DNA from: Metarhizium brunneum
Lineage: Eukaryota > Ascomycota > Sordariomycetes > Hypocreales > Clavicipitaceae
Direction of reading: 5' to 3'
DNA length: 64,000 nt
Assembly: GCF_013426205.1 (NCBI RefSeq)
Contig: NC_089424.1
Coordinates: forward strand, 1,860,001 to 1,924,000
Part shown: positions 11,606 to 22,264 of the stretch, one piece after another
Numbering within the stretch: position 1 is the stretch's first letter
Layout: every line of letters begins with the position of its first letter
The notes under the pieces: model-generated
Seen by the model: the letters and a program-made list of their open reading frames with translations, nothing else
Databases searched by the model: none
Told to the model about the DNA's origin: nothing
Program-made: the position numbers and the translations under genes

Positions 11606-12829
11606 ATGGCCAAGCCGATCCTCATCTCAGGCGGCGGACTGGCGTCGCTGCTCCTCGGGCGCTCCCTCCTCCGGTCCAACATCCCCTTCCAAATCTTTGA
11701 GCGCGACAGCTCCCTGTCGTTCCGCGCCCAGGGCTACCGGCTGCGGCTGTCAAGCGAGGGCCTGGACGCGATCGAATCCGTGCTGACGCCCGAGGCCTTC
11801 CAGAAGTTCTGGGACGCCTGCGGGAAGACGGGCGGCGGCGGCTTCGCGGAGCTGGACCCCAAGACGGGTGAGGTTGTGCCCGCCGACGGCACGGCACACA
11901 CGCGGCCTGCCGCCAACGAGGCCGCCGACAAGGCCGAGCAGAAGATCAAGGAGACGCTGCACTCGCGCGACGGCAAGGTCGTGGGCATTGCGCGCGGCGA
12001 CATGCGGCGGCTGTTCCTCGAGGGCTGCGAGCCCTACATCAAGTGGTCGCACGCCGTGACGGGGTACGAGCTCACCGGCTCCGGGGTGAGGGCCGTCTTC
12101 GCCGACGGCACCAAGTCGGACGAGGGCGCCATGCTCATCGGCGGCGAGGGCATCCACTCCAAGGTCGCGAAGCAGCTGTCGGGCGGCAGGCTCAAGGTGT
12201 ACGACACGGGGGCGCGCGGCATCCACGGCCAGGCGCCGACGACGGCCTTCAAGCAGCTCGGCGAGGGCGTGTGGCGCGTCGTCGACAAGACCCGGCCCGG
12301 CGGGCGCGTCTTCGTCATCACCAACGTGCGCGCCGGCGACATGGACGACCCGGACGTGAGCTTTGGCTGGACCATGGGCGCGCAGCCGGGCGTCATCGCC
12401 GCCCCCAACGACGACTACTCGCTCATCGGCGAGCCCGCCGCCCGCATCGCCCGCGAGCTCACGCGCGACTGGCACCCCCGGCTGAGGCCGCTGTTTGACC
12501 AGATGCAGGATTCCGAGGCCGCCTTTTGGAAAATCACATGCTCCACGCCCTCTGGCGTGCCCGAGTGGAGGAACGAGCCGCGCGTGACGGTGATAGGCGA
12601 CGCCGTCCACTCCATGACGCCGGCCGGGGGCATTGGTGCCAATACCGCCGTCAGGGACTCGGCGCTGCTGGGGAGGCTGCTCGGCGAGGCTGGCGGGTAT
12701 AGGGAGGGCTTGACGGACGAGTATGAGCGCGAGATGAGGGTATACGGGAGTGAGGCCGTGGCAACGAGTTATGGCTTGGCGACGGCCCAGTTTGGCGTCA
12801 CGATTGATGAGAATTCAAAGACCTTGTAA
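11606..12829 (+). CDS. FAD-dependent monooxygenase (PHBH / salicylate-hydroxylase-like)
   Basis: A single exon encodes 407 residues. The N-terminus has an FAD-binding Rossmann loop, ILISGGGLASLLLGRSLLRS, followed by the acidic end of strand 2 (FQIFERD). A second FAD motif is IGDAVHSMTPAGGIGANTAV (GD at residues 331-332), which contacts the ribityl chain. ARGDMRRLFLEG matches the region before the family's middle DG motif. Class A flavin monooxygenases hydroxylate aromatic or polyketide substrates with NAD(P)H and O2; the substrate here cannot be predicted. The gene is very GC-rich at third codon positions compared with its AT-rich flanks, which also gives long open frames on the opposite strand (these are shadows). 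No signal peptide is present, so it is probably cytosolic. No other biosynthetic genes lie beside it, so membership of a secondary-metabolite cluster is not supported. Confidence 0.9.
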   Translation: MAKPILISGGGLASLLLGRSLLRSNIPFQIFERDSSLSFRAQGYRLRLSSEGLDAIESVLTPEAFQKFWDACGKTGGGGFAELDPKTGEVVPADGTAHTRPAANEAADKAEQKIKETLHSRDGKVVGIARGDMRRLFLEGCEPYIKWSHAVTGYELTGSGVRAVFADGTKSDEGAMLIGGEGIHSKVAKQLSGGRLKVYDTGARGIHGQAPTTAFKQLGEGVWRVVDKTRPGGRVFVITNVRAGDMDDPDVSFGWTMGAQPGVIAAPNDDYSLIGEPAARIARELTRDWHPRLRPLFDQMQDSEAAFWKITCSTPSGVPEWRNEPRVTVIGDAVHSMTPAGGIGANTAVRDSALLGRLLGEAGGYREGLTDEYEREMRVYGSEAVATSYGLATAQFGVTIDENSKTL

Positions 12830-13724
12830 CGGACTAGACGGTGCCCGGTTTGATAGGTGAATAAAAAAAGCATGACTATATACTTGCCGGCGTGGCTTGT
12901 CCCCGCGATACGACGAGTTGCGGTTTGAAGTTGGCTTGATGCGAATCTGTGTGTTGACCAACTGCATTTGTAACGATTTGTGATGCATACTACGACTTTA
13001 AGGGCCATCCATGCGAGATGTGTAATTTGAATAGGCCTCATTTACACCCTTTTGGATGAGCCGCCTGTTTATTCAATGGGCCCTGTAGATCCCCCGGACA
13101 TGCCTATGCAGACATGACAATGCTGCGCGAGACAGTTTGGAATCAACTTCCTTCCCTAGTTCTTGTAGGCAACAAAGGACTCATCCATCATTGTCTCCAG
13201 GCAGCGTGTTTTACTACCGGCAAAGATCAGCGACTAGTCACGAAAAGAGAAATTTTTTTTTTCATTATAACGGTGTTTCTGGTTGGCTCCAGAGCTGACT
13301 GGTCGGATTGAAAGCCCTTTGTCTGCCAGACTTGCGGCTGTTGGTTCGAAATGTCTTACCTGTGACCCTGTTGGTTCGCAATATCTCACCAATGATGTCG
13401 TACTGTCGGATACTTTTTTGTCTCTCTCTTGGAAATGCACGGCTTATTTTGATATATCAAACAATGGGAAACGCACCGTGCAGCATTCAGCTCATGTAGG
13501 CCTGTGCTCATAGCAAATTGACCGAGTGAGCCAGGTACAAGCTTGTCATATTGCTACGACTAGACAGAGACATGAGTCCTTTTAGTATCTGTGTATAAAG
13601 AGTGCGCATGGCATCCAGCCCAATGTTTGTCTGCGCGCAAATCGCCGACGTTTCGCAATACTGCCTCAGTGTCTATAGTCGTTCTTGTGTCCATGGGCAG
13701 GTCACTTCGATTCAATATTTCAAC
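12830..13724. other. intergenic, no gene recognised
   Basis: No supported coding region. A short imperfect tandem duplication occurs near 13337-13390, where CTGTTGGTTCG followed by a TCTYACC end appears twice about 30 bases apart. The last 150 bases would be the promoter and leader of the Kazal gene. Confidence 0.45.
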
Positions 13725-14045
13725 ATGTTCCATCCACTCCTCGTTCTTCTCAGCACAGCTGCCCTGTTGCAGGTTGGCCTCGCTACTCCCCTTAGCGTTC
13801 GCGACGTAGCCGCGGAGCCTGGAAACGTTACTTCGGACTCCCGTAAGTATCAGATTCCTGGCAGACATAGCGAGGCAAGCCCGCTGAGATTTGTAGTTGA
13901 AGACGCAGAGGCAGGACGTAACTGCTTTTGCACCATGGAGTATGCGCCAGTCTGTGCTGGCAACAAAGTGTACTCCAACAAGTGCAAGGCCATGTGCGCT
14001 GGAGAGACGGAACATTCGCTTGGAGGGTGTAATCAGAGTTCATAA
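13725..14045 (+). CDS. small secreted Kazal-type serine protease inhibitor
   Basis: The ATG at 13725 starts a clear signal peptide (MFHPLLVLLSTAALLQVGLA). The mature part carries one Kazal-like domain with six cysteines: NCFC, EYAPVC, VYSNKC, KAMC and a last GGC, including the family's YxPVC and Y-x-N-x-C elements. Kazal domains bind and block serine proteases of the subtilisin/trypsin type. Read through, the protein has 106 residues. A 54-bp segment inside (13843-13896, GTAAGT...TTGTAG) has perfect intron borders and a length divisible by three; its removal gives an 88-residue product with a shorter linker, and I consider splicing likely. An in-frame ATG lies further upstream (13602), but only the 13725 start places the signal peptide at the N-terminus. 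The protein is probably extracellular, acting against host, competitor or self proteases. Confidence 0.8.
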   Translation: MFHPLLVLLSTAALLQVGLATPLSVRDVAAEPGNVTSDSRKYQIPGRHSEASPLRFVVEDAEAGRNCFCTMEYAPVCAGNKVYSNKCKAMCAGETEHSLGGCNQSS

Positions 14046-16473
14046 TATCACGGTTGGGTTCCACGGACGGCTTCAGTTATGGGGGAGCCCAGTAGAAAGC
14101 ATTCGTTACGGAGCATGAGAGTTATCAAGTCCAGCGGCAGATGAAATCTGTCATGTTGGGGATGTCGACGGGGATTGTACCAGACAAGTCAAGTTGTTCA
14201 ACAGTGGTGCCGGACGTTGGCGCTTTCGGAGGCTGGGTCAATACATTGGTATTCGAGTGCCCAAAGCTGGTGATGTGCCTTCAATGTTGTTGACGGATGG
14301 TGTAAACGCCAAGTATCCCCTTGTTCGCCAAGGTTGATCCGTCGGCAAAAGTCAGACAAATCCTGGAACCCCATAAATGGGTTCATCTGAAGAACAACTT
14401 GGGACGAAGAGCAGTGCGTACGTTTGCCCCTTTTTGAATCAAGAATCTGAAAGCCATTGATGGAAGTCGAGAGGACTCAGCATTTCGATGGGGGGTCACA
14501 AGAAACAGACAGCAAGGTTTTGAGGCTTAGATGGGGGTTCCGCACCTGACTGTGGTCTTATGAATTTCTTCAATTGAAAGGGATGACGGTTAAGTTGGGG
14601 GTCAAATTGCACATTGCGGCGAGTTGTCTTGGCGGGGCCCGCGGGGGAAGGTGCGAGGTGGAGCACGTGCTTGAACCAAGAAAATCGACTGTAGGACGCT
14701 TCCTCACCTGTCCATCATTAGCTTGTCTGACCCAAAAGCACATGGATGTGATATTGCACAGCTGCGAGCAGAATCACTGGTGACCTTTTGGCTTGACGTT
14801 TTTGCAAAAAGCCGTCCTGGTAAACAACAGACATCGTATGGCACCCATGGAGTCAGTCAATAACGTCTGGTAGGTTTCGACGTTCCCAAATCTCAACAAA
14901 TCGGCCCTAATTATTGTGCCATTCAAGGGGTAGGGTCTGCGCAACCAAGGAGAAGAATCTTGGTTATCATGATGAATTTTGCTTTGGCTTTTGGAAAGGA
15001 GCCGACCTTTTCTTATAGGCAACAACGACGGCGTTTGCCGGGACCGTCGAGGAAGAATTGAACCAAGAATTCTGGCAGGGGCCGTACTGGTGCAAGGATT
15101 GCAACGACTTCTGCAGCTTCTAGCTCAGTATAAGCATAATCAGTAGGCTCTGTTGTGAAAGCTAAACGCTGTGTTACGATCAAGAGCCTCTCTTGAACAG
15201 GTCTACAAAATTGGCAACCTAGCAGCTCAGAATACAGCTGCTGTCGGCACCTCACTGCCCCGATGTCCACGTACCTGGGCGAGACATTGTTCCCAACGAA
15301 TTCGGGGATGAAAGTGAAACCAGAATGGGCATCCGCAATGAAGATGGCTTCGAATGAGTGAAGGGGGATTTCCCCAGCCTTATGTGCACCATGCTCAAGG
15401 AGCTCCTCTATCGTTCCGACTATGGCCGTGCTTGTATCAGTGTTGAAGCCTCCGATCAAGTAATGCACTTATCAATAACCTCAAATGGATCAGTGCGAGA
15501 TATGATGTCAATTATGTATCCAGGAATTCCACGAGTAAGCCGTCTCTTTCAACTCACATTCAGTTGTTCTCGCCCACGAACTAACACTCCAGTCGACACC
15601 GGTTTTGCAACCAAATGCTCCAGTGTGCACTAAACAATCTCATCGCCTCTGGGTCCCAGATCGCTAATTACGACATACTTGTACGCGGCAGGGACTGCGG
15701 TTTGTGTTTTAAGACCGAGGCCGAAGCCGTCCTGCAGTATACTACCTAGACACCTGAGCCTTCCGATACAGTACGCCCTGTCCGTCGCACTATTGCCCAG
15801 GTTGTCGAGGGCCGTTGCACACTACTTTTACAAATGCCATTGTGTTCGGATTACAAGCCTCTTCTACAGCTTCGTCGCAAGAAATGACGCCGCAGACCTG
15901 GGCCGTGAGCCTGCAAGCCGCAGTCCCAAATATTGCGAAGTACACAGCTGTCTAACCTAGTGATAGAACAGTAGTAGATGGGCACTGGTTTTTGTAACAC
16001 TAATGCAGTGTCTTGATCTCAGAAGCACTGTAAAGACAGCCTACAAGGGATGCGAATCGACAAAACGAATAAGAGCAAGTTTAGGCAAACTCGTGCGCTG
16101 ATCCTGGAGCGCATGAGTTGGTGAAGTTGTTGGTTGCTGCCGTGAAACGTGGTCACATAACTAGGATTTTTGCGTTGGTTGATATTGAAACCGTTTGACT
16201 GACCATGGCAATCGTGACACCTTAGGAAATACGAAGCCAATCCTGAAAGACTGAAAGAACAACAACTGAGTATCGATATACAATTGTCTCAGCAGTCAGC
16301 AATACAAACTTGTGCTATGATCAATTGTTAATCAATTTCATATCATAACGCCTAGTTTGCTATGCAAAATAAAGCCACTGGTTATTATTCTTCCGTCAAA
16401 CATAACATCTAGATTCCTCTTCACATCTTTGATCCTTGTGTACTTCACATGCTCTCGGCAGATGAATATTGGT
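14046..16473. other. 2.4-kb gap without a supported gene
   Basis: Open frames of 60-151 codons exist on both strands (for example minus 15468-15013 and plus 15358-15633), but they overlap, have no recognisable motif and cannot be joined into a longer protein by canonical introns that I can see. The plus strand near 15600-15760 reads HRFCNQMLQCALNNLIASGS and continues for about 30 residues to a stop, protein-like enough to be a gene relic. I cannot name it. Confidence 0.4.
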
Positions 16474-17466
16474 CTATACAGAGGCACTGACTTTGGTCTC
16501 CAATTCTACCAACTCCTGGAACTCGGCAACTTGAGCTTTGAGGGCCTTGCCCTCAAGAACAGCGCATGGCTTTCGGGGCAGTCCCCCATAGCCGTAATAA
16601 CTCTCTAGAGCAACCTTGACAGAAATAAACCCCCCCTTAATGGCTGCCCAGTCACCACGGGCAACAATACCCTGAATCGTAACGGCTTTCTCAACCTCGC
16701 TATTCTTCCAGAGGCGAACAACCTCGTTGCAAGATACAGGAGAAATATTGGCCAGTCCAGCAATGACACCATGGCCACCTACCGATAGTGTCTGAATGAT
16801 GAAATCGGCACTTCCGCCGTACGTTCTGAAAGATGTGCCTTGAGTACCGGCTACAACACGAGCAAGCTTGCCAGTGTTGCCGCAAGTCAGCTTAACACCA
16901 ACGATATTAGGATGTTTGGCGAGGGTGAGAATCGTATCAGAACTGAGATCCAGTCCACCGCAAGGGGCGGGGAAGTTATAAATAAGAAGCGGGACCGGAC
17001 TTGCGTCTGCCACCGCGCGAAAGTGTTCGATAATTAAATCCGTGTTCAACAAACCGCCGTAGTAGGAAGGCGGGAGGATAAGGGCATGGGTGCCACCGGA
17101 TTCGCCAGCGTCTCGGCACAGCTGGATGGTCTCTCGAGTTGACTGCGCACCGCAACCCACGATAATTGGGAGATGTGCCTTGCCAACCTCTTCTAGGGCA
17201 GTTCGTGTGAGGCGTGTAATAAGTTTGCGCTCAGCGTGATCGAGGTGAACTGCCTCGCCGTTGGAGCCATGAGTTACAAGGCCCGCGACCCCAGCGCGAG
17301 CAAGGCGTTTGGCGTGGTTCTTGGTCGTCTCCTCATCAACGCTGTCGTCCGAGGCGAAGAAGGCTACGGTAGGAACGAAGATGCCAGGTTCCAAAGTGGC
17401 GGGAGAACCAGTGACATTGTTGTGGTAGCCATTCGATTGGGGGGCGGCTGAGGATGATGCAGTCAT
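16474..17466 (-). CDS. dihydrodipicolinate synthase/N-acetylneuraminate lyase family aldolase
   Basis: A single exon encodes 330 residues, the family's usual size. It is a class I aldolase of the DapA (TIM barrel) superfamily. The Schiff-base lysine is K192 in GVKLTCGN and the catalytic tyrosine is Y163 in LIYNFPAP; the substrate carboxylate loop is HGSNGEAVHL (GSNGE in place of bacterial GTTGE). Filamentous fungi make lysine by the aminoadipate route, so a true lysine role is unlikely. Known fungal members include 4-hydroxy-2-oxoglutarate aldolase (hydroxyproline breakdown) and L-threo-3-deoxy-hexulosonate aldolase of D-galacturonate breakdown (Trichoderma lga1); either is possible. No partner gene of the pectin or hydroxyproline pathway is nearby. 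The N-terminal 25 residues are low complexity (SSSAAPQSNG) without a clear targeting signal. Confidence 0.9.
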   Translation of the reverse strand: MTASSSAAPQSNGYHNNVTGSPATLEPGIFVPTVAFFASDDSVDEETTKNHAKRLARAGVAGLVTHGSNGEAVHLDHAERKLITRLTRTALEEVGKAHLPIIVGCGAQSTRETIQLCRDAGESGGTHALILPPSYYGGLLNTDLIIEHFRAVADASPVPLLIYNFPAPCGGLDLSSDTILTLAKHPNIVGVKLTCGNTGKLARVVAGTQGTSFRTYGGSADFIIQTLSVGGHGVIAGLANISPVSCNEVVRLWKNSEVEKAVTIQGIVARGDWAAIKGGFISVKVALESYYGYGGLPRKPCAVLEGKALKAQVAEFQELVELETKVSASV

Positions 17467-19244
17467 TGCGACAGTTCTGAGTTATTCTGAGTCGATGACG
17501 AAGGGGGCAGTTTTAGGGAGATGGATGAAGCTGGAAAGGCCTTGGCACCAGTATCTACTTATCCAGGTGCGCGGAGGAGGGCAGAGGATTCAAATGTTGA
17601 GGAAACAGTAAGATTGAAGGCTATGAGAGGTGGGAGGTAAGTCATGAAGTATGCTTGAGTTTTGAACATGAAGTCTAAAAGGAAAGGGTGCGGGTACCTA
17701 GGTAGTTATAAAGATGTTTGGTGGGCTTGAGGAAGGAGCCATCCATTCACATTGGCAGTGTAGAGCTGGGCCATGCCTCATCCACTCCACACAGATTAAA
17801 ACCTTCCATCCATGTGCAGGCGTCGAGATTGTCTTCGACGGCCCCCCCATGGGTCCTTGGACTATGAGCCTTTGCACCATTTGCGATTCAAAGCAGCAAA
17901 CCACTTGCCCCCCACGATACGGTGGACGAAGCGGGTTCTTCAAGGGCGGGATGCGTTGCCACTGGCTGGCTTGGCCACTTCCAGGGCTCCCCCACGAAAC
18001 ACCCGTATGAGCCGGGACCAATGGGTTGTTTGCCCACAGATCCACGATTTGTCCACTCAGATCCACAGCGCTGATGGCGGCAACAAGGAACGGTAAGTAC
18101 TAGTACTAGCAAGACGTCCTCAGGGATGCGCACGCCTCACAGGCTTACCGAGCAACAGGTATCGATAGCTTGCCATTGGGGAAACGAGCGAGTAGCCGAC
18201 AGAAGAACAAAAATGAATAAAACCAACGAGAGACACCCTGTGTATGCTGACGATAGTGAGAAGGGCCCAAAGGAGACCAAGAACTGTCCGTGTCCGGCCT
18301 GCACTAGCTGTAGCTGAGGATCGATCTGTCGAGGCATTGCTGCATTCATGATCGTCATGTTCACATCTAGCCAAGTCGAAATTTCGGGAGGTGGTGATGG
18401 CGCGTTAGCAGAAGCGAGTCGTCCAGATTATCATGATGCCTCTCAATAACGGAACATTTCAGCCGTCACAGTAGCATGCAGTTCCGAGCCAAGGCTAGTT
18501 GTCTTGTCTAAAATGGATTCCTGGTACGTAATCGCCGTCTTCTGGACATGTGCCGTACCGGGAAGTGTTCGTCAGACCATTGCCTTCCCATCTCCGTAAC
18601 TGCGGCAATGACCGTGCTCCCCTTGGGCCCCCCTCCTTGCCTATGTAGTACTTAAAGTTGGTGCGCGCCGGAAAAAAGGGCATCTTGAATCGTCTTCGTC
18701 AACAGTTGTTGATTGGTTATCGTCCACGCTAGCAGAGCAGCCCTCTTAGGCTTGACGCCCATTCATGGTTCCCGTGCATCACCACGTCTCCATCAATTGC
18801 TGAAGCATTTGAGGGATAGCTCGATCGTCAGTACTTTATTTTGACACAAGTTTTTGGCCCGACGAACCGGAACGGATGCAGGCACAGGCGTGCATCGACT
18901 AAAAGAGTACATATGTATGCCTTGTTGGTCGTACCAGGGATGTTAACCCCACACACCTCATGGGCAATGCTTCAGCACCGAGGGATAATGAAAATTATGT
19001 ACGGTGATTGGTGAGGCCGGGCGGACCAGAATAAACAGACTGGATGGCTGAGTTACGAACGCACAGCTAGAGCTGCCCACAAATTCCACCCAGGACAGAC
19101 ACTCTGTGCCTTCACGACAAAGAGCGATTCAGATGGCGGCTTTCTAACCTACCACACACACTGAGGCGGTATGCCCATACAAGCGACGACATTTCGACGT
19201 GTTTTGGCTCAATGTGGCCGCCAGGTTGTTGTCAGGAAGTAGAC
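17467..19244. other. 1.8-kb intergenic stretch
   Basis: No supported gene. A GGTACCTAGGTAG palindromic site lies at 17693-17705, just upstream of the aldolase promoter. Overlapping open frames at 17700-18370 on both strands show no motif. The rest, to 19244, is frequently interrupted in all frames. Confidence 0.45.
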
Positions 19245-19493
19245 TCATTGGGAAGAGATTAGAATGAGGTATAAATTCACATCATCTACCATCTTCCCGC
19301 CAATTCTGACATTCATTTCGCCATGATTCCCCAACTTTGTTGTAACTGGAACGTCAATTGTGTTTTGTGGTTGGGTATTGTTAGGCCCTGGACAATTGAC
19401 TTGTTGAGTACCAGACCCGGACCCTGGTCCATCGGAACATTGAACACCCCAGTCCTCGTCTGCATGATTTGTCTGGGGTCCCTTGGCCATCAT
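19245..19493 (-). CDS. candidate small gene or gene fragment, unknown family
   Basis: An 82-residue frame starts at an ATG at 19493 on the minus strand, 110 bp from and divergent to the HET gene. The N-terminal part is polar and Gly/Asn/Gln-rich (GPGSGSGTQQVNCPGPNN). The C-terminal part contains GEMNVRIGGKMVDDVN. The short block NVRIGGK, with similar residues on both sides, recurs in the two-exon gene at 27407-27928, also on the minus strand. The frame may end at an intron rather than at the stop, since ATG-GTAGAT after GGK could be a donor. I do not recognise the family, and this may be a relic; coding status is uncertain. Confidence 0.3.
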   Translation of the reverse strand: MMAKGPQTNHADEDWGVQCSDGPGSGSGTQQVNCPGPNNTQPQNTIDVPVTTKLGNHGEMNVRIGGKMVDDVNLYLILISSQ

Positions 19494-19602
19494 TCCGTAC
19501 CATCAGGCATCTGTTTGTCTGTCACGCCACGGCCCGACCGTGACAGACTGTCGCGACAGCTTATGATACCGCAATCGACCATCAAGGCCAGGTCCGAAGA
19601 CC

Positions 19603-21279
19603 ATGAAGCTCATCAATGTCGAATCAGGTCTCCTGGAGGAATTCGTTGGTGCGATACCGCATTACGCCATACTTTCGCACACGTGGGGAGAAGATGAGGT
19701 CATATTCCAGGACTTTGTGCATTCGAGTCAAGAGGCAAGGCGTCAAAAGAAGGGGTTTGCGAAAATCCTCAAAACCTGTGAACTGGCCAAAAGATCGGGT
19801 CTGAAATATGCTTGGGTCGACACTTGTTGCATAGACAAGTCTAGCAGCGCGGAGCTAAGCGAAGCTATCAACTCCATGTTTCGTTGGTATCGCGGAGCCA
19901 CTGTTTGCTATGCTTGGCTTACCGACTTACTCCCCGACAGCTCATTAGAGCCTGATACTGAGGCGTTGAGGGGCTGCCGGTGGTTTAAACGTGGATGGAC
20001 TCTACAGGAGCTGATTGCGCCTCGAGCAGTAGAGTTTTACGATGCAAATTGGAACTTTCGTGGCTCGAAATCTGGTTTGAAATATCTTTTAACAGATATC
20101 ACAAAGGTACCCGGCAATGTGCTCGAATCGCCCGAATCACTCTACACATTGTCGGTAGCGCGTCGGATGTCTTGGGTGTCTGAGCGCAGAACAACTCGGA
20201 TTGAAGACATGGCCTACTGCTTACTGGGAATTTTCGACGTCAGCATGCCACTGCTGTATGGAGAAGGCGACCGTGCATTTTTAAGACTACAGGAAGAAAT
20301 CTCAAACTCCACCAATGACCTTAGCATTTTTGCATGGAGAAAGTCGCTTCCCGAACAGATTTATTATGGCGTGTATGCCACCAGCCCAGCCGATTTCCGT
20401 GAGTCAGGAACGGTCGAATTAGTTAGTAGCACCATGTTTATGCCCGAGTTTTTGAGAAGCAATAAGGGTCTCCGAATCCATACCAGCATTTTCCATGGAT
20501 CTCAGCAGGCCTACCTTCTCAAGTTGCAGTGTGTTGAGACGAGTGGCAATGAAAGCAAGCAAATCGGCATATGGATCAAACCTCACGGTGGTGGGCTTTA
20601 CAGTCGTATACGAGCAGGCGAGTTTGGGGCCGAATCAGCAGAGGACACCTCGAGCGTGCAGTTACTCTTTCTATTCAGACACATCAGCCCTTCTCGGTCA
20701 CGCGAACTCCAAGGAAGCCACAGCAACGCACTGATGATTCGCAAGGGAATCAACACCAAAACGCGGACCACCGACGGGAGTTTCCCCTTTGAGGTGACGA
20801 TGTGGCTGCCTCAAGACGAATGGGATTCGCAGCGGAGCATGTTTATGAATGACGGAGCGGCCGAATTCGCCGCCTACGGCTACTTCAATTGGCGACAAGA
20901 CGTTGAGCCTACCGATGACATGCACAAGGGACACAGCTTCATGCTCATTCTGGGGAAAATGGCAGACGAGTCGGAACCATGGATAAGCCTGGCGTCATTA
21001 GAAGACACTACCAAGAACCTGACGGTGCACATGGGAGATGCGACCAAAATGGTTGCTGCTTCGCGAAAATTCGAGCAGGAACGTATGTTGGTGCTAAGAG
21101 ATATATGGAGGAACGCGTGTAAAGCTGTCTATGTGTCCCTCGAGAAGACAAGAGTTGATGGGGAAGAGGTTTATTGTATCGATTTGACATATGACAATGC
21201 ACCGGAGGAGGCGAAGAAGGATAATACGCATGTGCCCAAGGAGACAAAGTTGGCAGCACGACAAGCAAGAACGACATAG
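19603..21279 (+). CDS. HET-domain heterokaryon incompatibility protein
   Basis: A single exon encodes 558 residues. The N-terminal HET domain is complete: YAILSHTWGEDEVIFQDF (residues 21-38), then KILKTCELAKRSGLKYAWVD, TCCIDKSSSAELSEAINSMF, GCRWFKRGWTLQELIAP and SERRTTRIEDMAYCLLGIFD, followed by MPLLYGEGDRAFLRLQEEI. This is the HET-E/HET-D type start ('MKLINVESG'), but no NACHT or WD40 part follows. Residues 250-530 are a less conserved C-terminal region found in many HET proteins. HET domains are TIR-like effectors that trigger cell death when activated in fusion between unlike strains. Whether this copy is polymorphic or active cannot be told. The reading frame has no disruption. Such genes are often near other accessory genes, as here. 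Confidence 0.92.
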   Translation: MKLINVESGLLEEFVGAIPHYAILSHTWGEDEVIFQDFVHSSQEARRQKKGFAKILKTCELAKRSGLKYAWVDTCCIDKSSSAELSEAINSMFRWYRGATVCYAWLTDLLPDSSLEPDTEALRGCRWFKRGWTLQELIAPRAVEFYDANWNFRGSKSGLKYLLTDITKVPGNVLESPESLYTLSVARRMSWVSERRTTRIEDMAYCLLGIFDVSMPLLYGEGDRAFLRLQEEISNSTNDLSIFAWRKSLPEQIYYGVYATSPADFRESGTVELVSSTMFMPEFLRSNKGLRIHTSIFHGSQQAYLLKLQCVETSGNESKQIGIWIKPHGGGLYSRIRAGEFGAESAEDTSSVQLLFLFRHISPSRSRELQGSHSNALMIRKGINTKTRTTDGSFPFEVTMWLPQDEWDSQRSMFMNDGAAEFAAYGYFNWRQDVEPTDDMHKGHSFMLILGKMADESEPWISLASLEDTTKNLTVHMGDATKMVAASRKFEQERMLVLRDIWRNACKAVYVSLEKTRVDGEEVYCIDLTYDNAPEEAKKDNTHVPKETKLAARQARTT

Positions 21280-22264
21280 GCGGCTCGTGTATCGAATGGC
21301 GCCATATAATGGAGGCAATTTGTGGTAATAGCTGAAATTGAAACCTGGGAACCAATCCTGCTGGTGGCCGGTTCGACTCGGAACCAAGTATACGCAGCGT
21401 GGGTGGTTATTCCGCGTCGACTGGAACCATCCTCTAGCTCACACTTTCAGTCTTCTCGAAACCGTCGACAAGAGTCTTGGCGGAAATGACCTTCAAATGT
21501 ACTTGCTTGCTCTTTTCGAAGCCTTTTGTGCTCTTTCCAGGCCCCCCCCCAGAAACTGGCTCTGAGTTGTGGATCACGGCCGTTGAATCCCAATAAGTGA
21601 GTAAACGCATCGCATTTGTATCCTATTCCTCTGCACACTATTCGCTTTGCTCGGCTTGTGATGACGCTTTTACCTGCTGGCTCGTACTCCTTCGAAATGA
21701 CGGTGTCCCCGTCAACAAATACATTTGCTCAGATAAAGACAAGTGAATGGGTTTATGAAAGTTCCTGATGATCCCCATTCGATACGCTCCGAAAAGCTCG
21801 ACCCTACACTCGTCCACCGTGGTTGCTAGGTCCCCAAATTGACCAGCCCGAGTCTGGCCTGGCTTGTATTTACCAGCTGGCAATTGGCTTTCAAATATTG
21901 GGATTAGTTGGCGGGTTATTGACATGTAAGTTGAACCCTCCTTTGATGCTCTCAATCATCCATCCAGCGCTACGTTTGATAATTTCGTATTTTGCGGGGA
22001 AGAAGGTGGCCTCAGTGTGACTAGCAGCTAATACAATTTGAATCAAGTACAATCGCTTTTGTTCCTAGTATCTATGCGCGGGAACTACGTAAAATAAGAC
22101 TAACGACGACAATCTTCCCGACGGCCCCAACCGTGTCGCAAAGCCAATTTCCGCTTGATTCGACCTTGCGTACCGAAGGCAACTAATGCTGGAATCGTAA
22201 ACGATGTCTCATACTGGGTGAGAGCGGCAGCGTACACTATGCAGAGTAAAAGCGTAAACATGGC
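21280..22264. other. intergenic between convergent genes
   Basis: The HET gene and the DUF3669 gene point towards each other. The 1-kb gap contains no supported gene; short open frames at 21338-21565 and 21638-21955 lack motifs. Confidence 0.5.

Noticed and set aside
11750..12610. 286-codon minus-strand open frame inside the FAD monooxygenase
   Set aside because: Product of GC-rich codons on the other strand; the plus frame has clear FAD motifs.
15013..15468. 151-codon minus-strand open frame
   Set aside because: Starts are plausible but there is no recognisable domain and no supporting exon; left as part of the gap description.
21345..21395. GGTTCGACTC T-arm-like sequence
   Set aside because: No paired T-stem, acceptor or anticodon arm around it.
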